Below the pieces are notes generated by a model, which saw only the letters and a program-made list of their open reading frames with translations, had not been told where the DNA came from and searched no databases. This document shows positions 13,818-19,918 of a DNA stretch of 22,149 nucleotides, one piece after another. Positions within the stretch are counted from its first letter, which is position 1. The number at the start of each line of letters is the position of its first letter. This DNA is from a virus: positions 1-22,149 of the IMG/VR virus record IMGVR_UViG_3300022752_000435; one strand, written 5' to 3'. The position numbers were made by a program, and so were the translations under genes.

Positions 13818-14969
13818 TTAAACGTGGACATTCTGACGACGTGTCAGGTTGTCCCTCAGATACTGATATGTATACACATAACAAGTATTTCTCTCACTAG
13901 GTAATACCCCTGTCTCCACTTCTTTGCTTACAAAGCATATATCTGCATATGCTATCTTAAGTACATCATCAAAAACTTTTAAGAGCGTGCTTGCGGGTAT
14001 GCTGCTCCGCAACTCTGGTGTTTTGTGATAACCGTCTCCCACGAATGTTGCTAACAAGTCATGCTTAGTTGATGTACCAGCATCGACTCTAAAATTCGCA
14101 GCAACGCTTGCTGCTAGAAGCACTGTCAGTTTGCGCCAGTCGTCAGGCTTGCTTGACTGCGCTAGATTAAGCGCATTGTTGAGGTTGTAACTCGCGTCCT
14201 CTTTGTCCTCCTCTTTGGCTTTCATTACAATTCTCATAGACGGGAGCAGTGTGTGCTGAGTTTGGAACATCTGCTGAATCGAAAGGCGCATATTCCATAT
14301 GGGGTTGACAGACCATTGACTGTTTGCTTTATTCGCTATGTCAACAAGCATGTTTGAAACAAACCTAGCCCCCACCTGCGGGAAGCACTCAATCAATTCG
14401 TCAGATGAATAAACGTCCGAAATCGCCGCCGTTACCTTGAGGTAGTTGATGAAGTCCGAGTACGCACGTCGCACCGCGTTGAGTGCCTTGCGATTGGCTA
14501 CGTATTCGTATTTCACTGGCGCGTTGAGAGGCTCAAGCGTAGTCCACTCTTTGTCAGCCTTGAAGTACACCCATCCGTTCTTTGGTATCTCATAGTTGAG
14601 CGACTTGTCAGGCCGAGGCACAGTAAGAATTACTTTGTTGTCCTTCCGATACACCGTCCCGAGAGTGGCGGGGAGCACCGCATCCAAGAACTTGACCGTA
14701 GTTATAGACGGCCAGCCGCAACAGTTGAATGCAACCGTGCCATCCTTGGCGTACGTCATGACTATGTTGTCGTACAGTTTGAACTGCAGGCGTTCGTCTG
14801 CCATCTCGATGGCGCATTGCTTGTACCTACGGTTATTCCCGACCGGACGAATCGGCGGGTTGCTGCCACGGATAGGCTTGACCTCGTTGTAGAACTTGAG
14901 TGCGGTCTCGTAGTTCTTGAAGTCATGCCAACTGATTGAAGCAGGGTGATGCCTCGAGTGTCCCCACAT
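13818..14969 (-). CDS. Hypothetical protein (383 aa)
   Basis: Not recognised. N-terminus HSRHHPASISWHDFKNYETA, then a beta-rich region with paired cysteines (VAFNCCGWPSITT) and VPRPDKSLNYEIPKNGWVYF; the second half is helical (NLNNALNLAQSS, TVLLAASVAANF). ATG 14969 has GGAGG 8 nt upstream, one base after the 56-aa gene. The last 12 residues (RDNLTRRQNVHV) are mostly the translated palindrome copy E. Lies directly before the MoxR-like gene and may function with it. Confidence 0.78.
   Translation of the reverse strand: MWGHSRHHPASISWHDFKNYETALKFYNEVKPIRGSNPPIRPVGNNRRYKQCAIEMADERLQFKLYDNIVMTYAKDGTVAFNCCGWPSITTVKFLDAVLPATLGTVYRKDNKVILTVPRPDKSLNYEIPKNGWVYFKADKEWTTLEPLNAPVKYEYVANRKALNAVRRAYSDFINYLKVTAAISDVYSSDELIECFPQVGARFVSNMLVDIANKANSQWSVNPIWNMRLSIQQMFQTQHTLLPSMRIVMKAKEEDKEDASYNLNNALNLAQSSKPDDWRKLTVLLAASVAANFRVDAGTSTKHDLLATFVGDGYHKTPELRSSIPASTLLKVFDDVLKIAYADICFVSKEVETGVLPSERNTCYVYTYQYLRDNLTRRQNVHV
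13826..13854 (-). repeat. 29-bp palindrome, copy E
   Basis: Arms (minus strand) GGACAACCTGAC and GTCAGAATGTCC, spacer ACGTC. Overlaps the end of the 383-aa gene; 32 nt before the AAA ATPase start. Confidence 0.93.
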
Positions 14970-14970
14970 T

Positions 14971-15141
14971 TCACCTTCCTCCAAACTTGTAGATTACCCA
15001 TTCACCGATTCGAGCAAGCAGGCTTTGCTTTTCTTCTTGCGCCCACAATGTCGGCTCGTAGCCATACGCTTCCTTCATGCTTCTCGCTATCCGGTAGTCC
15101 TTGTCACGGAACTCCGTGAACTGATAGTGGCGTTCGTTCAT
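14971..15141 (-). CDS. Small hypothetical protein (56 aa)
   Basis: Found by reading the gap between longer genes. ATG 15141 has GGGAG 7 nt upstream and overlaps the preceding stop as ATGA. Starts NERHYQFTEFRDKDYRIAR, ends WVIYKFGGR. Looks like a small phage protein with mixed charged and aromatic residues; not recognised. Confidence 0.74.
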   Translation of the reverse strand: MNERHYQFTEFRDKDYRIARSMKEAYGYEPTLWAQEEKQSLLARIGEWVIYKFGGR

Positions 15142-15560
15142 TTCGTCTCTCCCTTCGCAGCCTTAACTGCGCGAGCCAACTGCAGTCGAATGTACTGACG
15201 CTTCACGCGCTCGTACTCACTCTTGGGGATTGCCATCCTAACAGATACAAACATCGTCTCGCCATCATCCCCTGCTTTGAGCGAGGTCCAGTCTGCCTTG
15301 GTGTACTTCCAATTAATCTCACCCACGGTCTGCGCTGTGACCATGCAGGCATGCCGATGCGCCCTACGGTTCATTGCCACGGTGTACGCGTGGTGCGGGA
15401 CTTCCTCTGCTGTCAGGACATTCTGACCTTGTGTCAGGTTGTCCACCACGGTTTCGGCTTTCTCGACCATCTTCGTCCACTCCTCTTTGGTTGGTTTCGT
15501 CTTCAGCAACACCAGTCTGTTTGCCAAATGCGTGGCAATCTTCTCGTCTCTGGTTTTCAT
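15138..15560 (-). CDS. Hypothetical protein with in-frame palindrome (140 aa)
   Basis: Not recognised. Helical N-terminus (KIATHLANRLVLLKTKPT, EEWTKMVEKAET), then the repeat-encoded DNLTQGQNVLT (residues 40-50), then MNRRAHRHACMVTAQTVGE and a basic C-terminus (YERVKRQYIRLQLARAVK). ATG 15560 is preferred over the neighbouring GTG; it overlaps the upstream stop as TGATG and has GGGAG 7 nt before it. The palindrome copy F does not break the frame. Confidence 0.76.
   Translation of the reverse strand: MKTRDEKIATHLANRLVLLKTKPTKEEWTKMVEKAETVVDNLTQGQNVLTAEEVPHHAYTVAMNRRAHRHACMVTAQTVGEINWKYTKADWTSLKAGDDGETMFVSVRMAIPKSEYERVKRQYIRLQLARAVKAAKGETK
15416..15444 (-). repeat. 29-bp palindrome, copy F (inside a gene)
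   Basis: Arms (minus strand) GGACAACCTGAC and GTCAGAATGTCC, spacer ACAAG. Lies in the middle of the 140-aa gene and encodes DNLTQGQNVL. Confidence 0.92.
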
Positions 15561-15883
15561 CACTCATCTCCCTTGATGTATCCGGTGGCCTTATCAATAA
15601 GGAACTCACCCTCCATGTAGTCCAACCCATTCGGGTACTCGTCCTGCGCAGTCACTTCATCAAACTTGATGCGAACATGGGGCTTGCCGCCGTTGTCACG
15701 CACGTCTTCCGCGGCCTGTTCAAGCCACTCAGCCACGCTCTCAACGGTAGAGCCATAAAGACTCACATCGAACGTCCATCTGATGGGTTTCCAATCTCGG
15801 TCATACGAAATCTCGACAATCCTGTAGCAATCCACAGTTCCATCTTCCGAGACAATCTCTGCTACTCCGTAACTCCAGTTCAT
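15560..15883 (-). CDS. Hypothetical protein (107 aa)
   Basis: Not recognised. Beta-rich: WSYGVAEIVSEDGTVDCYRIVEISYD, then WTFDVSLYGSTVESVAEWLEQ, then VRIKFDEVTAQDEY. ATG 15883 follows GAGGAG at 7 nt and the preceding stop by one base. Ends in GDE followed by a junction (GGGAGATGAGTGATG) that recurs at the next-but-one gene boundary. Confidence 0.75.
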   Translation of the reverse strand: MNWSYGVAEIVSEDGTVDCYRIVEISYDRDWKPIRWTFDVSLYGSTVESVAEWLEQAAEDVRDNGGKPHVRIKFDEVTAQDEYPNGLDYMEGEFLIDKATGYIKGDE

Positions 15884-15884
15884 C

Positions 15885-16070
15885 TCACCACTCCTCGTAA
15901 AAAGCATTCAATACAGGATGCACACCGAACGAATCAAAATCTGCGCGGTACTTCTCTGCGTAGCCCCACGCCTCCTGCTCGGTATCAAACAAGCCATAGA
16001 CACTGCATGGCAAGCGGTCGGAGTAGAAAGAGTACCCAATCACTACCCACTTCCCTGTCTCTTCACCCAT
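15885..16070 (-). CDS. Hypothetical protein (61 aa)
   Basis: Not recognised. Begins GEETGKWVVIGYSFYSDRL and carries SVYGLFDTEQEAWGYAEKYR, a strand-loop-helix arrangement often seen in small phage proteins of unknown role. ATG 16070 overlaps the preceding stop as TGATG and has GGGAG 7 nt upstream. Confidence 0.74.
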   Translation of the reverse strand: MGEETGKWVVIGYSFYSDRLPCSVYGLFDTEQEAWGYAEKYRADFDSFGVHPVLNAFYEEW

Positions 16071-16357
16071 CACTCATCTCCCTCTCGGACTACATCCTCA
16101 ACCATAAAGTTATCAGCCACTTCGTTAAGGGCTGCACTCACCAACCCAAGCACAGGCTTCGCTATCCTGATGCGGCTCTCATAAACCTTGATTAGTTCTT
16201 TCCTGTTCGGGATGTCCCCCTCTTCCTTGCTGTGTTGCAGTTGCGTCAGGTTCTCCTTCGCGCAACCGATGAAGTCAATCAACGCCCACTCGACGAGTAC
16301 TACGTCAACGTATGGCATGTTCAACGGAACAATCACTTCCTCTTTCACTTCGCTCAT
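16070..16357 (-). CDS. Hypothetical helical protein (95 aa)
   Basis: Not recognised. Mainly helical after a short strand: VEWALIDFIGCAKENLTQLQ, RKELIKVYESRIRIAKPVL, VSAALNEVADNFM. Start overlaps the upstream stop as ATGA. Ends GDE like the 107-aa gene. Confidence 0.75.
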   Translation of the reverse strand: MSEVKEEVIVPLNMPYVDVVLVEWALIDFIGCAKENLTQLQHSKEEGDIPNRKELIKVYESRIRIAKPVLGLVSAALNEVADNFMVEDVVREGDE

Positions 16358-16677
16358 GGCTTGCTCCCCAGATGCTGTTCAATCGCTTTCAGTATCAGGT
16401 CTTTGTTGCGCGTCTTAGGCTCGCGGATGTACGCGGCGCAGTGGCGCAGTAGTTCCTTCTGTTGCTTCTGGACCTCCTTGTGCAGTTCGATGATTTCATG
16501 CAGCGAGTTGACCACTTGCTTGGTGCGCTTGATGTACGCGATGGATTGGGTTAGGACTTCCTGACGCCGTGTCAGATTGTCCTGTGCTTGTTGGTTGAGC
16601 GCGTTGTTGAGTAGCGCGTAGAGGTCGTCCACCTGTGGGGCGTAGGGACCTTCGATGGGGATGTTGTGCATGGTCAT
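16354..16677 (-). CDS. Hypothetical helical protein with in-frame palindrome (107 aa)
   Basis: Not recognised. After MTMHNIPIEGPYAPQ the protein is a long charged helix: DDLYALLNNALNQQAQ, then the repeat-encoded DNLTRRQEVLT (33-43), then IAYIKRTKQVVNSLHEIIE and LHKEVQKQQKELLRHC. ATG 16677 has GGGAG 7 nt before it and an ATGA overlap with the RHH gene; the longer open frame upstream would overlap that gene wholly. Confidence 0.75.
   Translation of the reverse strand: MTMHNIPIEGPYAPQVDDLYALLNNALNQQAQDNLTRRQEVLTQSIAYIKRTKQVVNSLHEIIELHKEVQKQQKELLRHCAAYIREPKTRNKDLILKAIEQHLGSKP
16554..16582 (-). repeat. 29-bp palindrome, copy G (inside a gene)
   Basis: Arms (minus strand) GGACAATCTGAC and GTCAGGAAGTCC, spacer ACGGC. 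Encodes DNLTRRQEVL within the 107-aa gene, in the same frame as copy F in an unrelated protein. Confidence 0.9.
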
Positions 16678-16820
16678 GCTTGCTCTCCCTTCATTGCCTG
16701 CAGCAGCAGGGCGTAGATGTAGTTGGACTTCGGGCGGTGCGTCTCGCGGGACATGGCCTCGAGCCATGCGTTTACTTCTGGGCTGACACGCAATGTCAGT
16801 ACGATGCTTCTGGGTTCCAT
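16674..16820 (-). CDS. Ribbon-helix-helix protein, short form (48 aa)
   Basis: ATG 16820 has AAGGAGGAG 6 nt upstream, the best ribosome site in the area, inside the longer open frame. The product is almost exactly one RHH domain: strand RSIVLTLRVSPEV, helix NAWLEAMSRETHR, helix KSNYIYALLLQAM. Second RHH protein of the window and a candidate operator-binding regulator. Confidence 0.6.
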   Translation of the reverse strand: MEPRSIVLTLRVSPEVNAWLEAMSRETHRPKSNYIYALLLQAMKGEQA

Positions 16821-17048
16821 GATTAACTCCTCCTTGATTTGTGCAAAGGTATGCAGCACCTTGAGATGTTTAGTTTTCTCTATGTGCAGTTTCAATGTGG
16901 CTTGGTTGTCAGCAGCAAGTTGCATCTTGCGTTTGATGTCCTCCCTGTTGGCCCGTTGCTTGTTGCCGTGCGTACTGTCAGTAACCTCGCCGTCCCCGCA
17001 CAGGTGGATGAACGACGTAGGCGTGGTGTTGATAATTTGGGTTTTCAC
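16674..17048 (-). CDS. RHH protein, long form with helical N-terminal extension (124 aa)
   Basis: The frame from GTG 17048 (GGGGAG 6 nt upstream, next to the preceding stop) is open to 16674. Residues 1-75 have a polar start, NKQRANREDIKRKMQLAADN, then a helix (TLKLHIEKTKHLKVLH, FAQIKEELI). Residues 77-124 are a ribbon-helix-helix module. An excellent internal start (ATG 16820) may give a separate short form. Whether one or both products are made cannot be decided from sequence. Confidence 0.62.
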   Translation of the reverse strand: MKTQIINTTPTSFIHLCGDGEVTDSTHGNKQRANREDIKRKMQLAADNQATLKLHIEKTKHLKVLHTFAQIKEELIMEPRSIVLTLRVSPEVNAWLEAMSRETHRPKSNYIYALLLQAMKGEQA

Positions 17049-17049
17049 A

Positions 17050-17292
17050 TTACTCTCCCCGCCACTCGGCGCGGATGGCGCGCTCGTTGGCTTGTTGGTC
17101 TGCATACACAGCAGTGATGCGCTTAAGCATTACCCACATGCTGTCGGTGTTGTATAGGTGGTCGCCAGCAAACCGGAACCACTCGTTGTCGTCCCAACAC
17201 TCGACCATCATGTCGCCACCGCGAGTGTAGTTCTCGAGGCACCAACGCTTCATGTCCTCGATTTCAATCAGCACTTCCTTGAATGCACCCAT
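17050..17292 (-). CDS. Hypothetical protein (80 aa)
   Basis: Not recognised. Acidic and aromatic: EVLIEIEDMKRWCLENYTRG, ECWDDNEWFRFAGDHLYNTD, then a helix (MWVMLKRITAVYADQQANER). AAGGAG lies 6 nt before ATG 17292; the gene runs into the RHH gene start. Confidence 0.75.
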   Translation of the reverse strand: MGAFKEVLIEIEDMKRWCLENYTRGGDMMVECWDDNEWFRFAGDHLYNTDSMWVMLKRITAVYADQQANERAIRAEWRGE

Positions 17293-17302
17293 CTCGTTCT
17301 CC

Positions 17303-17428
17303 TTATTTCTTCTCAGGTTGCTTCTCGGCTTGCTTCTTCATCTTGGCTGACCTCGCTCGTTCGTAGGCCATGTTCTCCCAGTGCTTGCGTGTCAGTTCGC
17401 GCTTGAATTCTTCTGAGTATCTGTCCAC
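17303..17428 (-). CDS. Small basic protein with GTG start (41 aa)
   Basis: Below usual length limits. GTG 17428 has AAGGAG 6 nt upstream, and palindrome copy H ends 20 nt before it. The product is highly charged: YSEEFKRELTRKHWENMAYE, then a lysine-rich tail (KMKKQAEKQPEKK). Supported by position, ribosome site and neat spacing to the next gene. Role unknown. Confidence 0.62.
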   Translation of the reverse strand: MDRYSEEFKRELTRKHWENMAYERARSAKMKKQAEKQPEKK

Positions 17429-17448
17429 TTCTCTCTCCTTGGTTGGCT

Positions 17449-17477
17449 GGACATTCTGACGGGCTGTCATGTTGTCC
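17449..17477 (-). repeat. 29-bp palindrome, copy H
   Basis: Arms (minus strand) GGACAACATGAC and GTCAGAATGTCC, spacer AGCCC. Contains the stop codon of the zinc-finger gene and lies 20 nt before the 41-aa gene. Confidence 0.9.
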
Positions 17478-17670
17478 TCTTGGGGTTGAGTTGACGTAGT
17501 TGTGTAAGGTCAGTAATCAGCAAGTAGTTGGACTTGTTGAGCGGCGCGGTGATGTGATACTTGCTTTCGGCTTTCGCTTGCTGTTCGCCGCAGTACAGGC
17601 ACGTGCGATAACCCAAGACCCAGCGGTCAGGCACGACAACATCACCACAAATAACGCAATGGGTTTCCAT
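17467..17670 (-). CDS. Zinc-ribbon-like protein (67 aa)
   Basis: Two CxxC pairs, CVIC (5-8) and CLYC (24-27), each followed by G, bracket VVVPDRWVLGYRT, giving a treble-clef or zinc-ribbon fold. C-terminus TDLTQLRQLNPKRTT is polar. GGGGG lies just upstream of ATG 17670. The stop codon lies inside palindrome copy H, but the repeat is read in another frame than in copies D to G. DNA or RNA binding is likely; the target is unknown. Confidence 0.8.
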   Translation of the reverse strand: METHCVICGDVVVPDRWVLGYRTCLYCGEQQAKAESKYHITAPLNKSNYLLITDLTQLRQLNPKRTT

Positions 17671-17679
17671 CTCACCCCC

Positions 17680-17793
17680 TCACTTAATAAATACAAGACG
17701 GTTGAACACGAAATGCCCGATGCGGATGGTATGGCCCACACGCACATGCTCGGAACGGTAGAAGTAATAAGTAAGCATACGAAGAACACGCAC
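17680..17793 (-). CDS. Small basic protein (37 aa)
   Basis: Proposed start GTG 17793 with GGGAG 7 nt upstream, 17 nt after palindrome copy I, the same geometry as at copies C, D and H. Product: VRVLRMLTYYFYRSEHVRV, then HTIRIGHFVFNRLVFIK, basic and aromatic. The frame is open further upstream, but that part is the translated palindrome. First gene of the leftward block; function unknown. Confidence 0.5.
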   Translation of the reverse strand: MRVLRMLTYYFYRSEHVRVGHTIRIGHFVFNRLVFIK

Positions 17794-17810
17794 AATGAAT
17801 CTCCCAGTGG

Positions 17811-17839
17811 GGACAACCTGACATACCGTCATTTTGTCC
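17811..17839 (-). repeat. 29-bp palindrome, copy I
   Basis: Arms (minus strand) GGACAAAATGAC and GTCAGGTTGTCC, spacer GGTAT. At the left edge of the noncoding hub, 17 nt before the first gene of the leftward block. Confidence 0.9.
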
Positions 17840-17953
17840 GTTACAAAAAATGGACGAGGTACTACATTATCATTATCCCACACTATGACACATACCTCAA
17901 ATTTGTGTCCCGACTATCGCGTAGGTGTCCCGCATTACGAAATGTTGTCTAGT

Positions 17954-18001
17954 GTCACGCGGACTTGGTATTGACAACGGAACAATAGGAACAATGGAAC
18001 A
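17954..18001. repeat. Direct repeat unit 1 of the hub
   Basis: About 48 bp starting TGTCACGCGGAC and ending in three GGAACA boxes. Repeated 66 bp further on with few differences. Confidence 0.85.
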
Positions 18002-18380
18002 TTATAAGTGGGACGGAATGTCACGCGGACGTGGAAATGACAACGGAACAATAGGAACAATAGAACAATAGGTGTCAGTTGGGGTCAGTTAGCCCTAATG
18101 TTCTGTAATGTTCCATAATGTTCCTAAGGGGTAGGAACAAAACAAACCCAGTAAATACGGGGCTTGCAGCGTAATGTTCTTTTGTTCCGTCTATTATTAG
18201 TTTTATATGAATTTATTTTTGTCCCCCTGCAAAACTTGCGTAGGTGCTCCGACTGACATAAAAATTTTCCCAGAAGCCCTAAATTGGACGGAACATTAGG
18301 AACAAAAGAACATTACTGCATAATCAGGCACTTACCGAACTGACTCGACGGAACATTATAGGAACATTAGGAACAATAGG
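17980..18380. other. Iteron-rich noncoding region, candidate replication origin
   Basis: No gene is seen from 17840 to 18662. Within it 18 GGAACA/TGTTCC boxes (three with one change) form clusters of two to three with 9-10 bp spacing at 17980-18003, 18046-18072, 18099-18124 (inverted, plus one box at 18134), 18175-18188 (inverted), 18290-18314 and 18350-18380. The inverted clusters flank a strongly AT-rich core (18191-18220). Such iteron and AT-rich layouts are usual for replication origins, but a regulatory hub is also possible, as this is where leftward transcription should begin. Confidence 0.6.
18020..18067. repeat. Direct repeat unit 2 of the hub
   Basis: Second copy of the 48-bp unit: TGTCACGCGGAC, then TGACAACGGAACAATAGG and following boxes. 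Differs from unit 1 at about five positions. Confidence 0.85.
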
Positions 18381-18399
18381 ATTTGCCCCTTTTTGGTGC

Positions 18400-18428
18400 A
18401 GACAATCTGACACGATGTCAGTTTGTCC
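18400..18428 (-). repeat. 29-bp palindrome, copy J
   Basis: Arms (minus strand) GGACAAACTGAC and GTCAGATTGTCT, spacer ATCGT. Lies at the right edge of the iteron region; the next terminator on the right is at 18623. Confidence 0.9.
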
Positions 18429-18502
18429 CTCGCTCTGGTCGCCCTTTGTCAGTTTGTGACTTTGTACGCAGGATGATGCTACCGCGTAGGTTTTAGGGAA
18501 CT

Positions 18503-18521
18503 GGTCAGGCGAAGCCTGACC
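18503..18521. repeat. Perfect inverted repeat in GC-rich noncoding DNA
   Basis: GGTCAGGC, GAA, GCCTGACC: an 8-bp stem with a 3-nt loop, no T-run. It begins a GC-rich stretch (18520-18610) with short repeats such as GAGGCCGC and GCTCGCTGCGCTCGC. No gene is supported there. Confidence 0.6.
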
Positions 18522-18622
18522 GAGGCAGGCGCGAGGCCGCACCGAGGCCGCAGCCGAGGGCAGCCGAAAGCGTGACGCCGCGCCACCCGCTCGCTGCGCT
18601 CGCCTGCTGGCGCACGATGGAC

Positions 18623-18649
18623 AAAAAAAGCCCCGCCCGAAGGCGAGGC
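18623..18649 (-). terminator. Intrinsic terminator 3 (UUCG loop)
   Basis: Minus strand: stem GCCTCGCC, loop TTCG, stem GGCGGGGC (one U-G pair), then seven Ts. It is 13 nt after the 81-aa gene and closes the right-hand leftward unit. Confidence 0.9.
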
Positions 18650-18662
18650 CGATGCTGCTGAA

Positions 18663-18908
18663 TTACAGGAAATGGTGGAATGGGGCGAACTCATACTCGA
18701 CGTAGAATTCGGTGGCGTTGACGCTGGTCATGTACTGGTGACCAAGAAAATTCATGGTGTCCCTGTTGGTGGCATCTTCCGACCACCGCTCCGCAAACCC
18801 CATGTCAACTGATGAGAACTTGACGATGGTCCAGCGCCAAGACCGCGCCCGCTTTTCGCAGGCGACCCGAACGCGAATGGTTAGACTACCCTTTGTGCTG
18901 TCTGACAT
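18663..18908 (-). CDS. Hypothetical protein (81 aa)
   Basis: Not recognised. Beta-rich: TKGSLTIRVRVACEKRARSW, then WTIVKFSSVD, then NATEFYVEYEFAPFHHF. GGAGGG lies 7 nt before ATG 18908. It follows the 263-aa gene after a hairpin and is followed by terminator 3, so the two form a short leftward unit. Confidence 0.78.
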   Translation of the reverse strand: MSDSTKGSLTIRVRVACEKRARSWRWTIVKFSSVDMGFAERWSEDATNRDTMNFLGHQYMTSVNATEFYVEYEFAPFHHFL

Positions 18909-18936
18909 GATGCAACCCTCCGATATGTTATGGGAA

Positions 18937-18962
18937 GGCCGGAAGCCCGAAAGCCTCCGGCC
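18937..18962 (-). other. Intergenic hairpin between the 263-aa and 81-aa genes
   Basis: GGCCGGA pairs with TCCGGCC over a short GC-rich loop. There is no T-run, so it is more likely an mRNA stabilising or attenuating element than a terminator. Confidence 0.45.
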
Positions 18963-18972
18963 CGCTTGCTAC

Positions 18973-19764
18973 TTACTGCGACTGCAGAACATCGAGCACT
19001 TGGTCAAGAACCCGCAGGTCGGACACGAACAGTTTATTGTCCGCGCCGTCAACCTTACGCTTGCCATACTGCGCAATGGCTTTCCACTTGTCGGACACCG
19101 CCTTGTTATGCTCATCCGACTCAGTACGCTCACGCAGGGTGATGGCGGTCTTGATGCGCTCCGCCTCCGCCTCGCCCGCCGCGTCACCCTTGGCCGCTTT
19201 AGTGTAAGCCGCCTTGAGCGCCGCCTTTAGGTCGGCTTCCGTCTTGCCCTCAAACGCAGCAAGCAACTCAGCCCGCGCCGCATCCGCCTTGACTTTCGCC
19301 TCAGCACGTTGGGCCGCCTTTTTCAAGGCCTCCGGATTATCCGACACCGGAGGTTTGAAGCCGCCCTTGAGCACATGGTCAACCAACTCGACCGCTCGAG
19401 ACCACGCCTTATCGTAGGCGTTGTCAGTAAGGCCGGGACGCTTGGCTCGGTACTGTTCGAGCACCATCACCCGCACGCTCGAGAACCAGCCCCACCGCAC
19501 CATGCGGACCCGAACGTCGAAGTCTAGCGCCGCGCCGTGTTCGTCCACGACATCGGACTGAGACGCCAACAAAGCCGTTACCGCCGAGTACACTTGCAAA
19601 TCGGCTTTGCCCGCGTCCGCTCGGAGCACTTCCGCCTCGAACATCCCGAGCGCCGCCTCCGCTGCCAGACTGCGCATATCGGCGGTCCACAACAGGCTTA
19701 CCGCATCCGCGTCAGCCGCCAACAACTCACCGGCTTGAGCCGGAACCATTTGATTCTGTTCCAT
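18973..19764 (-). CDS. Alanine-rich hypothetical protein (263 aa)
   Basis: Not recognised. N-terminus with PAQAGELLAADADAVSLL; a middle domain with FDVRVRMVRWGWFSSVRVMV and KAWSRAVELVDHVLKGGF; then a long alanine- and lysine-rich helix (EALKKAAQRAEAKVKADAAR); C-terminus SDLRVLDQVLDVLQSQ. GGAGGG lies 7 nt before ATG 19764; the frame stays open upstream only through noncoding GC-rich DNA. Clearly more GC-rich than genes on the left. As the first leftward gene at the divergent region it may be an early regulator or initiator, an inference from position alone. Confidence 0.78.
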   Translation of the reverse strand: MEQNQMVPAQAGELLAADADAVSLLWTADMRSLAAEAALGMFEAEVLRADAGKADLQVYSAVTALLASQSDVVDEHGAALDFDVRVRMVRWGWFSSVRVMVLEQYRAKRPGLTDNAYDKAWSRAVELVDHVLKGGFKPPVSDNPEALKKAAQRAEAKVKADAARAELLAAFEGKTEADLKAALKAAYTKAAKGDAAGEAEAERIKTAITLRERTESDEHNKAVSDKWKAIAQYGKRKVDGADNKLFVSDLRVLDQVLDVLQSQ

Positions 19765-19801
19765 GTTGGAACCCTCCACCAGATACCGTCTGGCAATCGG
19801 A

Positions 19802-19826
19802 CTACGCTGCAACACGCAGCGCGTAG
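19802..19826. repeat. Leader inverted repeat
   Basis: CTACGCTGC pairs with GCAGCGCGTAG (2-nt bulge) around AACAC. In the 5' leader of the 263-aa gene; could fold in the mRNA. Confidence 0.4.
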
Positions 19827-19889
19827 ATGAATAGTAGCAAACCCACGGAACCCGTGTGATTTTTTGGGAGGCGCCGCCGCGCCGCCGCC

Positions 19890-19918
19890 GGACAGACTGA
19901 CACGCCGTCACAATGTCC
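19890..19918 (-). repeat. 29-bp palindrome, copy K
   Basis: Arms (minus strand) GGACATTGTGAC and GTCAGTCTGTCC, spacer GGCGT; the most diverged copy. Located in the divergent region, 125 nt before the 263-aa gene. Confidence 0.82.

Noticed and set aside
17954-18380. CRISPR array
   Set aside because: Repeats are short boxes with 9-10 bp spacing and inverted groups, not regular repeats with unique spacers; no cas genes.
18324-18694. Minus-strand frames across the GC-rich segment
   Set aside because: They cross a terminator and a palindrome, lack ribosome sites and give low-complexity products.
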